Assembly: GCF_000317535.1 (NCBI RefSeq)
Contig: NC_019757.1
Span: 4,925,501-4,989,500, forward strand
DNA length: 64,000 nt
Direction: 5' to 3'
Source of the DNA: Cylindrospermum stagnale PCC 7417
GTDB lineage: Bacteria > Cyanobacteriota > Cyanobacteriia > Cyanobacteriales > Nostocaceae
Below the pieces are notes generated by a model. It saw only the letters and a program-made list of their open reading frames with translations, was not told where the DNA came from and did no database searches. Made by a program: the position numbers and the translations under genes. Below are positions 27,470-39,660 of this stretch, one piece after another. Each line of letters opens with the position of its first letter. Position 1 is the stretch's first letter.

Positions 27470-27961
27470 TCAGACAGCGACAGCGGCTGGATTTTGCTCA
27501 CGGGTATCAACGACCAGAATTAGACACAAAACTGCGATCGCCTTTTGCCATTCTAACCGCACCTTGAGATCTTCCACGCCATCAAACAGACCTACCAACC
27601 GGGGAACCGCAGCTTCTAAAGCCGGACGAGGTACAGGACGGTGTAACTCCACCAAGCGAGTTAGACTTTCTTGATTATTGACAAAACCAATCACCCATTT
27701 TGTTGTGTGTTCTGGACTATCAGGAACACGCTTAACGCCTAACTCATGTTTTAGCCAATGGTAAAAAGGCGGTAGTTCCTGAGCTAAAACTCCCCCTGCT
27801 GTGGGTAAAGTTTCCCTGAGCAAATTAGTATCTAGACTGTCTAATTCTTGTTTAATTTCCAGCGAATTGAGAACTTTATTTAGCGGTTGTGAAAGTAACG
27901 CTTCTACCTCAGGTTGGGAAAAAGCTAGGTGTTGTGAGAAGGTGGAAATTAAGGATGTCAT
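27470..27961 (-). CDS. Protein of unknown function, 163 residues
   Basis: A helical, soluble protein starting at ATG 27961. Notable segments are LPPFYHWLKHELGVKRVPD and a conserved-looking FDGVEDLKVRLEWQKAIAVL near the C-terminus. No motif I can connect to a function. Good codon use and a clean start suggest a real gene. It is transcribed in the same direction as the nucleotidyltransferase-like gene, 330 bases upstream of it, so co-transcription is not certain. Confidence 0.5.
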   Translation of the reverse strand: MTSLISTFSQHLAFSQPEVEALLSQPLNKVLNSLEIKQELDSLDTNLLRETLPTAGGVLAQELPPFYHWLKHELGVKRVPDSPEHTTKWVIGFVNNQESLTRLVELHRPVPRPALEAAVPRLVGLFDGVEDLKVRLEWQKAIAVLCLILVVDTREQNPAAVAV

Positions 27962-28305
27962 GGATGCGAACTCCAGAAAAAACTAATTGCTATCTGCTGC
28001 TTTCTCAAAATATTTTGTAGCTAAATATCCACCGGGACGCAGATGTTTTTACCACCTGCTGCTAAAACCTGGCGTCCGGAAGCGGTTGAGAAATTGAGAG
28101 TCGGGTTGGTTATCACTATAACCCTCTAAACTGGTTCTATCCCCAATTGGCCAGAAATTTATCTTGCTGTTTTTGAGATAGCTAAGAGAAGGCAATAATT
28201 TAATTATATTTTCTTTATCCAAAAAATTTTAGCAATGGTGATATGTGCATCGATTATCAGGGGAATACTTTACTTATGGCTTAAGTCTTCTAGATACAAA
28301 GACTA
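27962..28305. other. Intergenic region, divergent promoter zone
   Basis: About 340 bases between two divergently transcribed genes. No gene or strong repeat seen; promoters for both directions are expected here but are not recognisable. Confidence 0.4.
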
Positions 28306-29076
28306 ATGAAAATTATAGAGGAAACCCCCACGAGGTTAGTCATCCAGCAGCAACCAATCAGAAAATGGCTCAGTGGGGGGTGTCTTTTTATCGCTGGGTT
28401 GAGTTTATTGATTTACTGTATATTTTTTAATTTTGCTTCAGTCAGTTTAACCTGCACTCGCACCTCACCCAACAAAATTAACTGTGAATTGAAGCGGCTT
28501 AGTTTGTTGGGAAGGTTGGGAAAGATAGATAAACTCAACATTTTCGATCCCCAGCAAGCGCAAATCATCACCAAAAGCGGTAGTAAGGGGGGAAAATCAT
28601 ATCAGGTTGTAATTACAACTCCCTTTGGAGAATTTGCTTTGCTACCTTATGCTAGCTATCAAGCAAATCAAAACGCTGCTGCGGAAATTAACAATTTTAT
28701 TTACTCTGATAAAACTTCCCTATTTTTGCGGCAAAATCAGCGTGAATATCTTTTCTACTTCAGCTTATGTATGTTGATTCTCACGGCTTTCGGTGCTTTT
28801 GTCTTATCATCACCAGTAAGCACTTGCACTTTTTATAAAAGTCTCAATCAGGTATTTATAGAACGTAAAGGTTTGTTTGGTGAAAAAATCATCAAATATT
28901 CACTCTTATCAATTTTGAATTTTGAAATTCAAGAAGAGCAATTTAAATACAAAAAACTTTATCGGGCTGTGATTTTGCTAAAATTTGGTCAAGACATACC
29001 GATTAACCTAGAATATACCGACGAAAACACCGTCCAATATACAGTTCTGCGGATACGCCAATTTCTCAAATTATGA
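28306..29076 (+). CDS. Membrane protein of unknown function
   Basis: This is a 256-residue protein with a hydrophobic segment near the N-terminus (GGCLFIAGLSLLIYCIFF, about residues 24-41) and a second one around residues 149-168 (YLFYFSLCMLILTAFGAFVL). Between them is a beta-rich loop of about 110 residues. The C-terminal third contains KSLNQVFIERKGLFGEKIIKY. This resembles PH-like membrane-anchored domains in layout, but I cannot assign a family. It is a single gene followed by a tandem repeat and ilvC on the other strand. Confidence 0.55.
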   Translation: MKIIEETPTRLVIQQQPIRKWLSGGCLFIAGLSLLIYCIFFNFASVSLTCTRTSPNKINCELKRLSLLGRLGKIDKLNIFDPQQAQIITKSGSKGGKSYQVVITTPFGEFALLPYASYQANQNAAAEINNFIYSDKTSLFLRQNQREYLFYFSLCMLILTAFGAFVLSSPVSTCTFYKSLNQVFIERKGLFGEKIIKYSLLSILNFEIQEEQFKYKKLYRAVILLKFGQDIPINLEYTDENTVQYTVLRIRQFLKL

Positions 29077-29081
29077 ACAAG

Positions 29082-29163
29082 GCTGGTAGTAAGGACTTTA
29101 GTCCTTTAAATACTTGCAGAGAGCTGGTAGTAAGGACTTTAGTCCTTTAAATACTTGCAGAGA
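29082..29163 (+). repeat. Two perfect tandem copies of a 41-base unit
   Basis: Unit 1 is 29082-29122 and unit 2 is 29123-29163, without mismatches. Each holds the small palindrome AAGGACTTTAGTCCTT, able to form a stem. Located between convergent genes, where it could serve as a bidirectional transcription barrier. Confidence 0.9.
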
Positions 29164-29262
29164 GCGATAAATTTCTGACTACAAACAAAATTTTCATCTT
29201 ACATTTAACAAATTGGTAATCAGTAATCAGATCTTTCACTGATTACCAATTACTAATTAATT

Positions 29263-30285
<1,023 letters not shown>

Positions 30286-30318
30286 TCATTAATTGGCAGG
30301 CTTATGATTGTACCTCAA

Positions 30319-30373
30319 ATTGGTAATGGGTAATTGGTAATGGGTAATGGGTAATTGGTAATGGGTAATTGGG
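30319..30373. repeat. Heptamer short tandem repeats (TAATTGG/TAATGGG)
   Basis: Eight or so alternating copies of TAATTGG and TAATGGG, a short tandemly repeated repetitive sequence of the type abundant in heterocystous cyanobacteria. It lies upstream of ilvC and between divergent genes. Copy number is likely to vary between strains. Confidence 0.8.
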
Positions 30374-30656
30374 AAAAAGGTAATGGGAGACTAAGTCAAT
30401 CATTCCCCCTTGTCCTCCTTGTCCCTAATCTCCTTCGTCTTTTGGTGCTCACAACTGCTTAAACAATGCCTGTCAGCCTGATGTTGTTTACAGCTACTCT
30501 GTTTATAGTCGGCTACATATCATATTTTCATCTAAAAGTCTAGTTTTAATTAGTTTAATCATTTTTTTAGATGTTCAAAATAAACAGAAAAAATGTAACA
30601 ATTTCGATACAAATTTGTTAAGAATAGTTACAACAGAACACAGGGATATATTTCTA

Positions 30657-32006
30657 ATGGTTGATGCAGATAACAATAACCCAGTACATCAAGTAGTTAT
30701 CGTTGGGGGTGGTTTTGGGGGACTGTATGCCGCTAAAGCACTGAAGAAGGCAGATGTGAACGTGACTCTGATTGATAAACGCAACTTTCATCTATTTCAA
30801 CCACTTTTGTACCAGGTGGCTACAGGTGCTTTATCTCCCGCTGATATTTCCTCACCGTTGCGCTCTGTACTCAGCAAGAGCAAGAATACAAAAGTGCGGC
30901 TGGGATTCGTGAATGATATTGACACCGTCGCGCAAAACGTGATGGTAGGTGATGAAACCATACATTACGATACGTTAATTGTCGCCACAGGTGCCAAGCA
31001 TTCCTATTTTGGCAAAGACAACTGGGAAGAGTTTGCCCCTGGCTTGAAAACTGTGGAAGATGCGATTGAAATGCGTCGGCGGATTTTTATGGCATTTGAA
31101 GCCGCAGAAAAAGAGACTGATCCCGAAAAACGCCGTGCTTGGTTAACCTTTGTGATTGTTGGTGGTGGGCCGACTGGTGTAGAATTAGCGGGTGCGATCG
31201 CCGAACTGGCAAACCAAACCCTCAAAGAAGATTTCCGCAACATTGACACCTCAGAAGCCAGAATCTTGCTGTTAGAAGGGATGGAGCGGATTTTGCCGCC
31301 CTTTGCCCCCGAGTTATCACAAGCAGCAGAAACATCCCTGACGCAGTTGGGTGTGCTTGTCCAGACAAAAACAATGGTAACGAATATTGAAAATGGCGTT
31401 GTAACCATCAAGCAAGGTGATAGCGTTAGAGAACTAGCATCAAAAACCATATTGTGGGCTGCGGGTGTAAAAGCGAACCCGATGGGCAAAGTGCTAGCAG
31501 AACGCACAGGTGCAGAATGCGATCGCTTAGGACGTGTGATTGTCGAACCTGACTTAAGTATTCAGGGACATTCTCATATTTTCGTAGTTGGCGACTTAGC
31601 AAATTTTTCACATCAAAATGGTAAACCCCTACCTGGTGTTGCACCAGTGGCCAAGCAGGAAGGAGAATATGTAGCAAAACTAATTCAACAGCGGCTTAAA
31701 GGCGACACTTTACCCCAATTTAATTACACTGATCATGGTAATTTAGCGATAATTGGGCAAAATTCCGCCGTTGTCGATTTAGGTTTTATCAAACTTAAAG
31801 GCTTCTTTGCCTGGCTGTTTTGGCTGTTGATTCACATCTACTTTTTAATTGAATTTGACAACAAAATAGTAGTCATGATTCAGTGGGCATGGAATTATTT
31901 CACCCGCAATCGCGGCGCTAGATTGATTACAGGTCAAGAATCTTTGGCACAGGTGGGAATTGAAGACAGCAAAAGTTCTTACAACAGACAACCGATAAAT
32001 GTCTAG
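30657..32006 (+). CDS. Type 2 NADH dehydrogenase (NAD(P)/FAD-dependent oxidoreductase)
   Basis: Single-subunit, non-proton-pumping NADH:quinone oxidoreductase of the ndb type. The FAD-binding Rossmann motif VVIVGGGFGGLYAAK is near the start. A second dinucleotide motif FVIVGGGPTGVELAGAIAEL binds NADH. DLANFSHQNGKPLPGVAPVAKQ and the C-terminal hydrophobic segment FFAWLFWLLIHIYFLIEF are typical of NDH-2 and anchor it to the membrane. Start ATG 30657 with CAGGGA upstream; a longer frame to 30615 adds 14 unlikely residues. About 449 residues, normal length. Confidence 0.88.
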   Translation: MVDADNNNPVHQVVIVGGGFGGLYAAKALKKADVNVTLIDKRNFHLFQPLLYQVATGALSPADISSPLRSVLSKSKNTKVRLGFVNDIDTVAQNVMVGDETIHYDTLIVATGAKHSYFGKDNWEEFAPGLKTVEDAIEMRRRIFMAFEAAEKETDPEKRRAWLTFVIVGGGPTGVELAGAIAELANQTLKEDFRNIDTSEARILLLEGMERILPPFAPELSQAAETSLTQLGVLVQTKTMVTNIENGVVTIKQGDSVRELASKTILWAAGVKANPMGKVLAERTGAECDRLGRVIVEPDLSIQGHSHIFVVGDLANFSHQNGKPLPGVAPVAKQEGEYVAKLIQQRLKGDTLPQFNYTDHGNLAIIGQNSAVVDLGFIKLKGFFAWLFWLLIHIYFLIEFDNKIVVMIQWAWNYFTRNRGARLITGQESLAQVGIEDSKSSYNRQPINV

Positions 32007-32042
32007 TTCATAGCCTCTCTCAAAAACGAAGCGAATTGATCT

Positions 32043-33299
32043 TCATCTCCCGCAGGACAGACTTCTCAGCTGTCGTGACATCTCCCACACTTCCCTTTGG
32101 GTAAGTGTGGGCTTCTCAGCGACTCCTAATCCGGACATTGACTGAGCTTTAAGACCGTGTGTCCCACGGTTCTTTATATTTATAGCCGCATTTAAATCTC
32201 TACACAAGCTTGCATGACATACAGGACAATTGTGCATTCTTTGAGATAACGACTTTTTGACCTTGTGACCGCAGTTAGAGCATTCAAGGCTAGTACCGTT
32301 TGGATTTACAGCTATTACTTTTAAACCAGCATTCTCGGCTTTGTTTAAAAGTATGGTTACAAACTGACTCCAAGCAGCATCATTAATACTTTTAGCCAAT
32401 TTAGTTTTAACGAGTCCTTTGATATTCAATTTTTCCACAGCTATAACATCATACTTATCAAGTAGTAATTTAGCTGTTTTAAAGTGGAAGTCTTTACGAG
32501 TATCAGCCACTTTTTTATGCTGTTTACCCAATTTTTTAATAGCTTTTTTGCGTCTGTTAGAACCTTTTTTACGCCTTGATACCATACGCTGCAATGATTT
32601 AAGCAAGCGTTCAGCTTTGCGTAGATATTTAGGTGCTTTGATTCTAGAATCATCAGAAGCTACATAGAAATCAATTAAGCCAACATCAATACCAACAATA
32701 TTGTCAGGATTAAAGTCAGGCTTAACTGTAGGAACTGATTTGTCATCAAGGCTGAGAGTGATGTAGTAACCATCCGCTTTTTTGGTGACAGATACAGTTT
32801 TGATGTCAAATCCAACGGGTATTGGGCGATGAACAATTACCTTGATATCTCCAATTTTTGATAGCGTGATTTTGTTGTTAACAAAATGATGTCTTTTAAA
32901 TTGGGTATAAGTAAAAGTTTTGTATTGTCCTTGACCCTTGAATCTAGGTCTACCTGATTTCTTGCCATTAATGTCACCTTTTAACCATCTATCAAAAGCC
33001 AATTCAACTTTCTTAGGAACTTCTTGAAGTACCTGAGAGTGAATATCTTTGTACCAAGGTCTATCTAATTTGAGTTGAACTAGAGATGCTTTTTGATTGT
33101 AATAGTTAGGCTGTTCTTTTAATTCGGGCAGATGACAAATTAATGGACATCTATCAATAGGACTACGATTCATCTCATACCAGTCAAATCTTTGAGCCAA
33201 CAAATAGTTATATTGACAACGCAACATTTCCAGTGTTTTATTGATTTTTTCCGCCTGTTCTTTAGTTGGTTTAATTTTGTACTGGTATGAGATTTTCAT
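32043..33299 (-). CDS. tnpB: TnpB, RNA-guided nuclease, second copy
   Basis: Start ATG 33299 (MKISYQYKIKPTKEQ) with AAGGACA upstream; the open frame extends to 33362 but those residues are not family-like. RuvC residues are intact (GIDVGL, VEKLNIKG, CRDLNAA), as is the zinc ribbon CSNC...CPVC. Note CRDLN in place of the usual DRD. About 418 residues, some 15 longer than copy 1. The stop codon that copy 1 has in the hairpin loop is missing, so translation reads through the guide-RNA scaffold. The proteins are roughly half identical, so the two elements are not recent duplicates. Confidence 0.88.
   Translation of the reverse strand: MKISYQYKIKPTKEQAEKINKTLEMLRCQYNYLLAQRFDWYEMNRSPIDRCPLICHLPELKEQPNYYNQKASLVQLKLDRPWYKDIHSQVLQEVPKKVELAFDRWLKGDINGKKSGRPRFKGQGQYKTFTYTQFKRHHFVNNKITLSKIGDIKVIVHRPIPVGFDIKTVSVTKKADGYYITLSLDDKSVPTVKPDFNPDNIVGIDVGLIDFYVASDDSRIKAPKYLRKAERLLKSLQRMVSRRKKGSNRRKKAIKKLGKQHKKVADTRKDFHFKTAKLLLDKYDVIAVEKLNIKGLVKTKLAKSINDAAWSQFVTILLNKAENAGLKVIAVNPNGTSLECSNCGHKVKKSLSQRMHNCPVCHASLCRDLNAAINIKNRGTHGLKAQSMSGLGVAEKPTLTQREVWEMSRQLRSLSCGR
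32074..32111 (-). ncRNA. Conserved hairpin of the candidate TnpB guide RNA, element 2
   Basis: On the minus strand CCCACACTT (32111-32103) pairs with AAGTGTGGG (32092-32084), followed by AGATGTCACG. The 20-mer at 32074-32093 is identical to that of element 1. Unlike in element 1, the hairpin lies wholly within the tnpB reading frame. Confidence 0.5.
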
Positions 33300-33318
33300 T
33301 TTTTGTCCTTGCCTTCGA

Positions 33319-33359
33319 CCTATACAAACGATAGCATAAACGTACAGGCGTTGTATAGG
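33319..33359. promoter_or_regulatory. Candidate RHH operator of element 2
   Basis: CCTATACAA (33319-33327) and TTGTATAGG (33351-33359) form a perfect 9-base inverted repeat with a 23-base spacer, between the tnpB and RHH start codons. Position and arm length match the operator candidate of element 1, although the sequence differs. Confidence 0.45.
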
Positions 33360-33364
33360 CATTT

Positions 33365-33541
33365 ATGAAAAACAAATCATTGAATCTGAGAATATCCGAG
33401 CGGAGATTAAATAAACTGCGTTTATATTCGGCTCAACATGATAAAACTATGACCAATGTAATTGAGGATTTTATCGATTCGCTTAACGTCAAAAATGGCG
33501 ATTCCTCATCGACCCACTGTCCTGTCAATCCTACGGATTGA
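33365..33541 (+). CDS. Ribbon-helix-helix protein paired with the second TnpB
   Basis: A 58-residue gene beginning [20 protein letters not shown], very similar to the first RHH protein ([10 protein letters not shown] versus [25 protein letters not shown] versus [15 protein letters not shown]). ATG at 33365 is divergent from tnpB. The C-terminal tail after SLNVKNG is unrelated to that of copy 1 and probably disordered. The strict conservation of the pairing across two diverged elements argues that RHH belongs to the mobile unit. Confidence 0.7.
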   Translation: MKNKSLNLRISERRLNKLRLYSAQHDKTMTNVIEDFIDSLNVKNGDSSSTHCPVNPTD

Positions 33542-33779
33542 TTTGGTTGTGGGTCAATTCGTCATCGCCCAAAAATTCATCCCACACTGCCCTTCGGGTC
33601 AGATGTGGGGCTTCTTTTTGATTAAGCTAAAAAATTTCTAATCAAACGTCTAACAACTGTATCAAAAGTGTCTAGTCTAGAAAAATCTAGAATCTAACGC
33701 CACGCTACGTGTTGGCCAACGCGGAGCGTCTCGAAAAGAGGCTTTAAATTCGGTCGATGTCTAATTGTTTACCCTTCCC

Positions 33780-35189
33780 TCAGCGCCCGATTTCGACGTT
33801 TTCGAGAATGCCGAGTGCGTCGGGGACGAGGACGGCTGTGGAATAGTAGGCGGTGACGAGGTAAGAAATAATCGCCTTTTCGCTGATACCCATAAATCGG
33901 ACGGACAAGCTCGGTTGGTATTCGTCGGGGATACCAGTTTGGTGTAGACCAATCACTCCTTGGTCTTCCTCACCAGTGCGAAGCACAAGGATGGAGCTAG
34001 TCTGGGTCTTCGTGATGGGGATCTTGTTGCAGGGAAGAATAGGTACACCCCGCCAGGTAAGCACCATGCTACCATCTAGATCGATGTTTTGTGGATAGAT
34101 GCCGAGGCGGTTGCACTCTCGACTGAAAGCGGCAATGGTGCGGGGGTGAGCCAGGAAGAACTTCGACTTTCTCCGGCGGGTGAGTAGTTCGTCAAGATCG
34201 TCGGGGGTGGGTGCTCCGTTGCGAGTGTAGAGGCGCTGTTTGAGGTCGGCGTTGTGCAGCAACCCGAATTCACGGTTGTTGATCAATTCGTATTCTTGAC
34301 GTTCCCGTAATGCTTCAATGGTCAGCCGCAGTTGTTGTTCGGTCTGGTTCATCGGTTCGTTGTACAGATCCGCTACCCGAGTCTGCACCCGCAATACGGT
34401 TTGAGCGACGCTCAACTGATATTCGCGGGGTGAGAGTTCGTAATCGACGAAGGTTCCCGGCAACTCAGTCTCTCCGACATGCCCCGAAGCTACCTCAATG
34501 GAGACTTCACCGTATTTGTTCTGTGGCACTTGTGGACGGGTTCTGAAGCGATCAACATGAGCCTGTAAAGCCTGAGACTGGTTGAGCAACTCCCGAAACA
34601 CCTGCTGTGGTAGCGCCAATACTGTGCATTGGGTGAGAGCCTGGATTGTGAACTGCCAGTTGCTTTGGGATTCTACCAATGTGCGATCGCCAAAATAGTC
34701 ACCGTCAGCCAACATACCCAACACGGTCGGCTCGTCATATTTACCAACACCAATCTTGTTCACCTTGCCATGTGCAATCAAAAAAAGCTGATTGGCTGGC
34801 TGACCTGACTGCACTATGATGTCACCAGGTGCAAACTCCTGTTGCACAAACCGACCCGCCAACGCCAAGAGTACCTCGGTGTCGTCAAACCCTCGCAGTA
34901 ATGGCAACTCACCAAGTGCCTGGGGAATCACCTGCACCACGGCTCCGGTGTTGGAGAAACTCAACCGCCCATCACCCACAGTATAGGTCAACCGACGGTT
35001 CACCCGATAGGTACTACCCTTCGTCTGCACCCACGGCAACATTTTCAACAACCACCGCGAGGTAATCTCCTGCATTTGCGGCGCAGATTTAGTGGTCGTG
35101 GCCAAATTGCGCGCAGCAGCTGTACTCAAACTCAGTTGAGGTTGTCCACTCTCAACATCTAAATTCGATTCAATAGAATCCGTCATCAC
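33780..35189 (-). CDS. Family 2B encapsulin-like shell protein with cNMP-binding-type domain, copy 2
   Basis: A 469-residue protein with an HK97-type shell fold into which a cyclic-nucleotide-binding-like domain is inserted (about residues 95-205: [32 protein letters not shown]). The HK97 part resumes with [20 protein letters not shown] and ends with [26 protein letters not shown]. Family 2B encapsulins of this type are encoded with terpene cyclases; cyanobacterial geosmin operons carry two. The protein probably assembles with copy 1 into a compartment that loads geosmin synthase. The Arg of the phosphate-binding cassette is replaced by Trp, so nucleotide binding is doubtful. Third gene of the operon. 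Confidence 0.82.
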   Translation of the reverse strand: MMTDSIESNLDVESGQPQLSLSTAAARNLATTTKSAPQMQEITSRWLLKMLPWVQTKGSTYRVNRRLTYTVGDGRLSFSNTGAVVQVIPQALGELPLLRGFDDTEVLLALAGRFVQQEFAPGDIIVQSGQPANQLFLIAHGKVNKIGVGKYDEPTVLGMLADGDYFGDRTLVESQSNWQFTIQALTQCTVLALPQQVFRELLNQSQALQAHVDRFRTRPQVPQNKYGEVSIEVASGHVGETELPGTFVDYELSPREYQLSVAQTVLRVQTRVADLYNEPMNQTEQQLRLTIEALRERQEYELINNREFGLLHNADLKQRLYTRNGAPTPDDLDELLTRRRKSKFFLAHPRTIAAFSRECNRLGIYPQNIDLDGSMVLTWRGVPILPCNKIPITKTQTSSILVLRTGEEDQGVIGLHQTGIPDEYQPSLSVRFMGISEKAIISYLVTAYYSTAVLVPDALGILENVEIGR

Positions 35190-35339
35190 CTCATCCTCTA
35201 GTTAACAAAAAAAGTGCCCGACCCAATAAGTGAGAGGTTAAGGTGATACCATTTTGGATTTTAGACTACGGCAACGCTTGAGTCGAACGATTTTGGATTA
35301 CCAAAAGTCATTGTGCCTTAAACCCTCACGAATGTTTAG

Positions 35340-35382
35340 TACAGGGTTTCATTAATTCGTAGCGAATTAATGAAACCCTGTA
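35340..35382. promoter_or_regulatory. Perfect 20-bp-stem hairpin between the two encapsulin genes
   Basis: TACAGGGTTTCATTAATTCG (35340-35359) pairs without mismatch with CGAATTAATGAAACCCTGTA (35363-35382) around a three-base loop. It begins one base after the stop codon of copy 1. There is no T-run on the transcript side, so it is more likely an RNA-stabilising or processing element than an intrinsic terminator. Confidence 0.6.
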
Positions 35383-35383
35383 T

Positions 35384-36793
35384 TTAACGCCCGATTTCCA
35401 CATCTTCGAGGATACCGAGTGCGTCAGGAACGAGGACGGCTGCGGAGTAGTAGGCGGTGATCAGGTAGGAGATGATCGCCTTTTCGCTGATGCCCATAAA
35501 TCGGACAGACAGGCTGGGTTGGTATTCGTCGGGGATACCAGTTTGGTGTAGGCCGATCACCCCTTGTTTTTCTGCACCAGTGCGGAGCAAGAGGATAGAA
35601 CTGTTGCGGGTATTGGTGATGGGGATCTTGTTGCAGGGAAAGATGGGTACGCCACGCCAAGCAGGCACCATGTGTCCGCCCATGTCAACGCTTTGTGGAT
35701 AGATACCTAGGCGGTTACACTCCCGACCGAAGGCAGCGATCGTGCGGGGGTGAGCCAGGAAGAACCCCGGCTCTTTCCATACTGTAGCCAGTAGTTCGTC
35801 GAGATCGTCGGGGGTGGGTGCTCCGCTGCGGGTGTGAATGCGCTGTTTGAGGTCGGCGTTGTGTAGCAACCCGAATTCCCGGTTGTTGATTAATTCGTGT
35901 TCTTGACGTTCCCGCAATGCTTCAATGGTCAGCCGCAGTTGTTGTTCGGTCTGGTTCATCGGTTCATTGTACAGATCCGCTACTCGAGTATGCACCCGCA
36001 ACACAGTTTGGGCGACGCTCAACTCATATTGCCTAGGTGCAAGTTCGTAGTCAACGAAAGTCCCTGGCAATTGGGTTTCCCCAACATGCCCCGCAGCCAA
36101 CTCAATCGAGGCTTCACCCTGGGGATTCTGTGGCTGTCTCAGGCGGACTCGGAACTGCTCAACATGAGTTCGCAACGCCTCCGATTGGTCAATCAGCTGC
36201 TCAAACGCCTGTTGGGGCAGTGACAACACTGTGCATCTGGTAATAGCCTTGAGCGTAAACTCCCAGGTGTCTTGGGACTCCACTACAACCTCATCACCAA
36301 AATGGTCACCGTCGGCTAGCACATCCAAGACGATCTGCTCACCATACTTGCCAAGACCAATCTTGTTCACCTTGCCGTGGGCAATCAGTAATACGCGATC
36401 GGCAGACTGACCAATCTCGACGATGACGTCGCCAGGGGCGAACTCCTGCTGAACAAACTGGTTCGCCAACGCGGTCAACACCTCGGTGTCGTCAAACCCT
36501 CGCAGCAAGGGCAACTCACAAAGTTCTTGAGGAATTACCTGTACTGAAGCTCCGGTGTTGGTGAAAGTGACACGTCCATCACCCACGGTATAACTCAATC
36601 GACGGTTGACTCGATACACACCACCTTTCGTCTGCACCCACGGTAACAACTTCAACAACCACCGGGATGTAATCTCCTGCATCTGCGGTGCAGACTTGGT
36701 CGTCGTCGCCAAATTACGCGCTGCTGCTGTACTCAAGCTCAACTGGGGCTGCTGACCCTCAACATCTAAACCGGAATCATTAGAATATGTCAC
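35384..36793 (-). CDS. Family 2B encapsulin-like shell protein with cNMP-binding-type domain, copy 1
   Basis: 469 residues, about 80% like copy 2 across the N-terminal and C-terminal shell parts and more divergent in the inserted cNMP-type domain ([40 protein letters not shown]). Lies 86 bases behind the geosmin synthase gene in the same direction and 194 bases before copy 2. The paired, unequal copies suggest a two-component shell. The divergence is concentrated in the inserted domain, implying different ligands or different loading. Here too the cassette Arg is replaced by Trp. Confidence 0.82.
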   Translation of the reverse strand: MTYSNDSGLDVEGQQPQLSLSTAAARNLATTTKSAPQMQEITSRWLLKLLPWVQTKGGVYRVNRRLSYTVGDGRVTFTNTGASVQVIPQELCELPLLRGFDDTEVLTALANQFVQQEFAPGDVIVEIGQSADRVLLIAHGKVNKIGLGKYGEQIVLDVLADGDHFGDEVVVESQDTWEFTLKAITRCTVLSLPQQAFEQLIDQSEALRTHVEQFRVRLRQPQNPQGEASIELAAGHVGETQLPGTFVDYELAPRQYELSVAQTVLRVHTRVADLYNEPMNQTEQQLRLTIEALRERQEHELINNREFGLLHNADLKQRIHTRSGAPTPDDLDELLATVWKEPGFFLAHPRTIAAFGRECNRLGIYPQSVDMGGHMVPAWRGVPIFPCNKIPITNTRNSSILLLRTGAEKQGVIGLHQTGIPDEYQPSLSVRFMGISEKAIISYLITAYYSAAVLVPDALGILEDVEIGR

Positions 36794-36879
36794 AACTTAA
36801 TCCTCTACTTTCTAGTTAATAAAAAAACTGGTCTTCTTACTTAACCGAATGCTGACAAAAGAATTCACAGCAGCAAACT

Positions 36880-39171
<2,292 letters not shown>

Positions 39172-39660
39172 CTATAATCGAAATCAAAAGATGGGGTATT
39201 TGAAAAAGCTATTTAAGTCATTACTGATTTCTGATGCTGGGAGATGAATTTTTAGCGATTTATTATTCGGGCTTTCCAGATTCGGTAAAAAGTCAGAATT
39301 GCTTGAGGTAGCAATTTTCAACAATTACCAGTTTTTTTTACCATCAGTTAGGGAACGAGTGCGAGCCACACTTATGGTTCGATCAAGCTCATCAGATGGA
39401 AATCGGTTGTAGCAAAAGGTGAGGTATTGAAAATCAATCTCTGCTTTGTATTGGTTTAAGTGTTCCTGAATAGTGTGTTGGTCTTCACCTGTGGAACAAG
39501 GAAATCATACTGTCACCCTGCTATTACTGCTGAGGTTGGTAATTTTAATTAACACATTCATTGTTATTGACTTTGGGTAGCTCGTTGTAGTATTTTAGCG
39601 ATCGCCTACGGTGGGACGAGTGCCTATCGCATAGCGTCTCGTAGAGAAAGTATCGCTTCA
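39172..39660. other. Intergenic region between the RiPP operon and geoA
   Basis: About 490 bases. The part next to 39171 should carry the geosmin operon promoter (minus strand). Near 39598-39655 lies a HIP1-containing interspersed repeat (GCGATCGCCTACG...). No supported gene. Confidence 0.45.

Larger units (their letters stand above)
32043..33611 (-). mobile_element. Second TnpB-only IS605-group element with RHH gene
   Basis: Same design as the element at 24.2-25.8 kb but inverted: RHH gene (plus strand), inverted-repeat promoter, tnpB (minus strand), and the conserved 3' hairpin. The outer hairpin on the RHH side is CCCACACTG...CAGATGTGGGG (about 33582-33611). The end on the tnpB side lies near 32030-32045 but cannot be fixed. 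No tnpA. It sits between the NADH dehydrogenase gene and the geosmin operon. Confidence 0.55.

Noticed and set aside
29082-29163. Two 41-base repeats as a mini CRISPR array
   Set aside because: The copies are directly adjacent without spacers, and no cas genes are present.
30319-30373. Heptamer repeats as a regulatory binding array
   Set aside because: This is a known low-complexity repeat class of heterocystous cyanobacteria and occurs at many unrelated places.
31004-31507. 167-codon antisense frame inside the NADH dehydrogenase gene
   Set aside because: Opposite-strand shadow of a well-supported gene.
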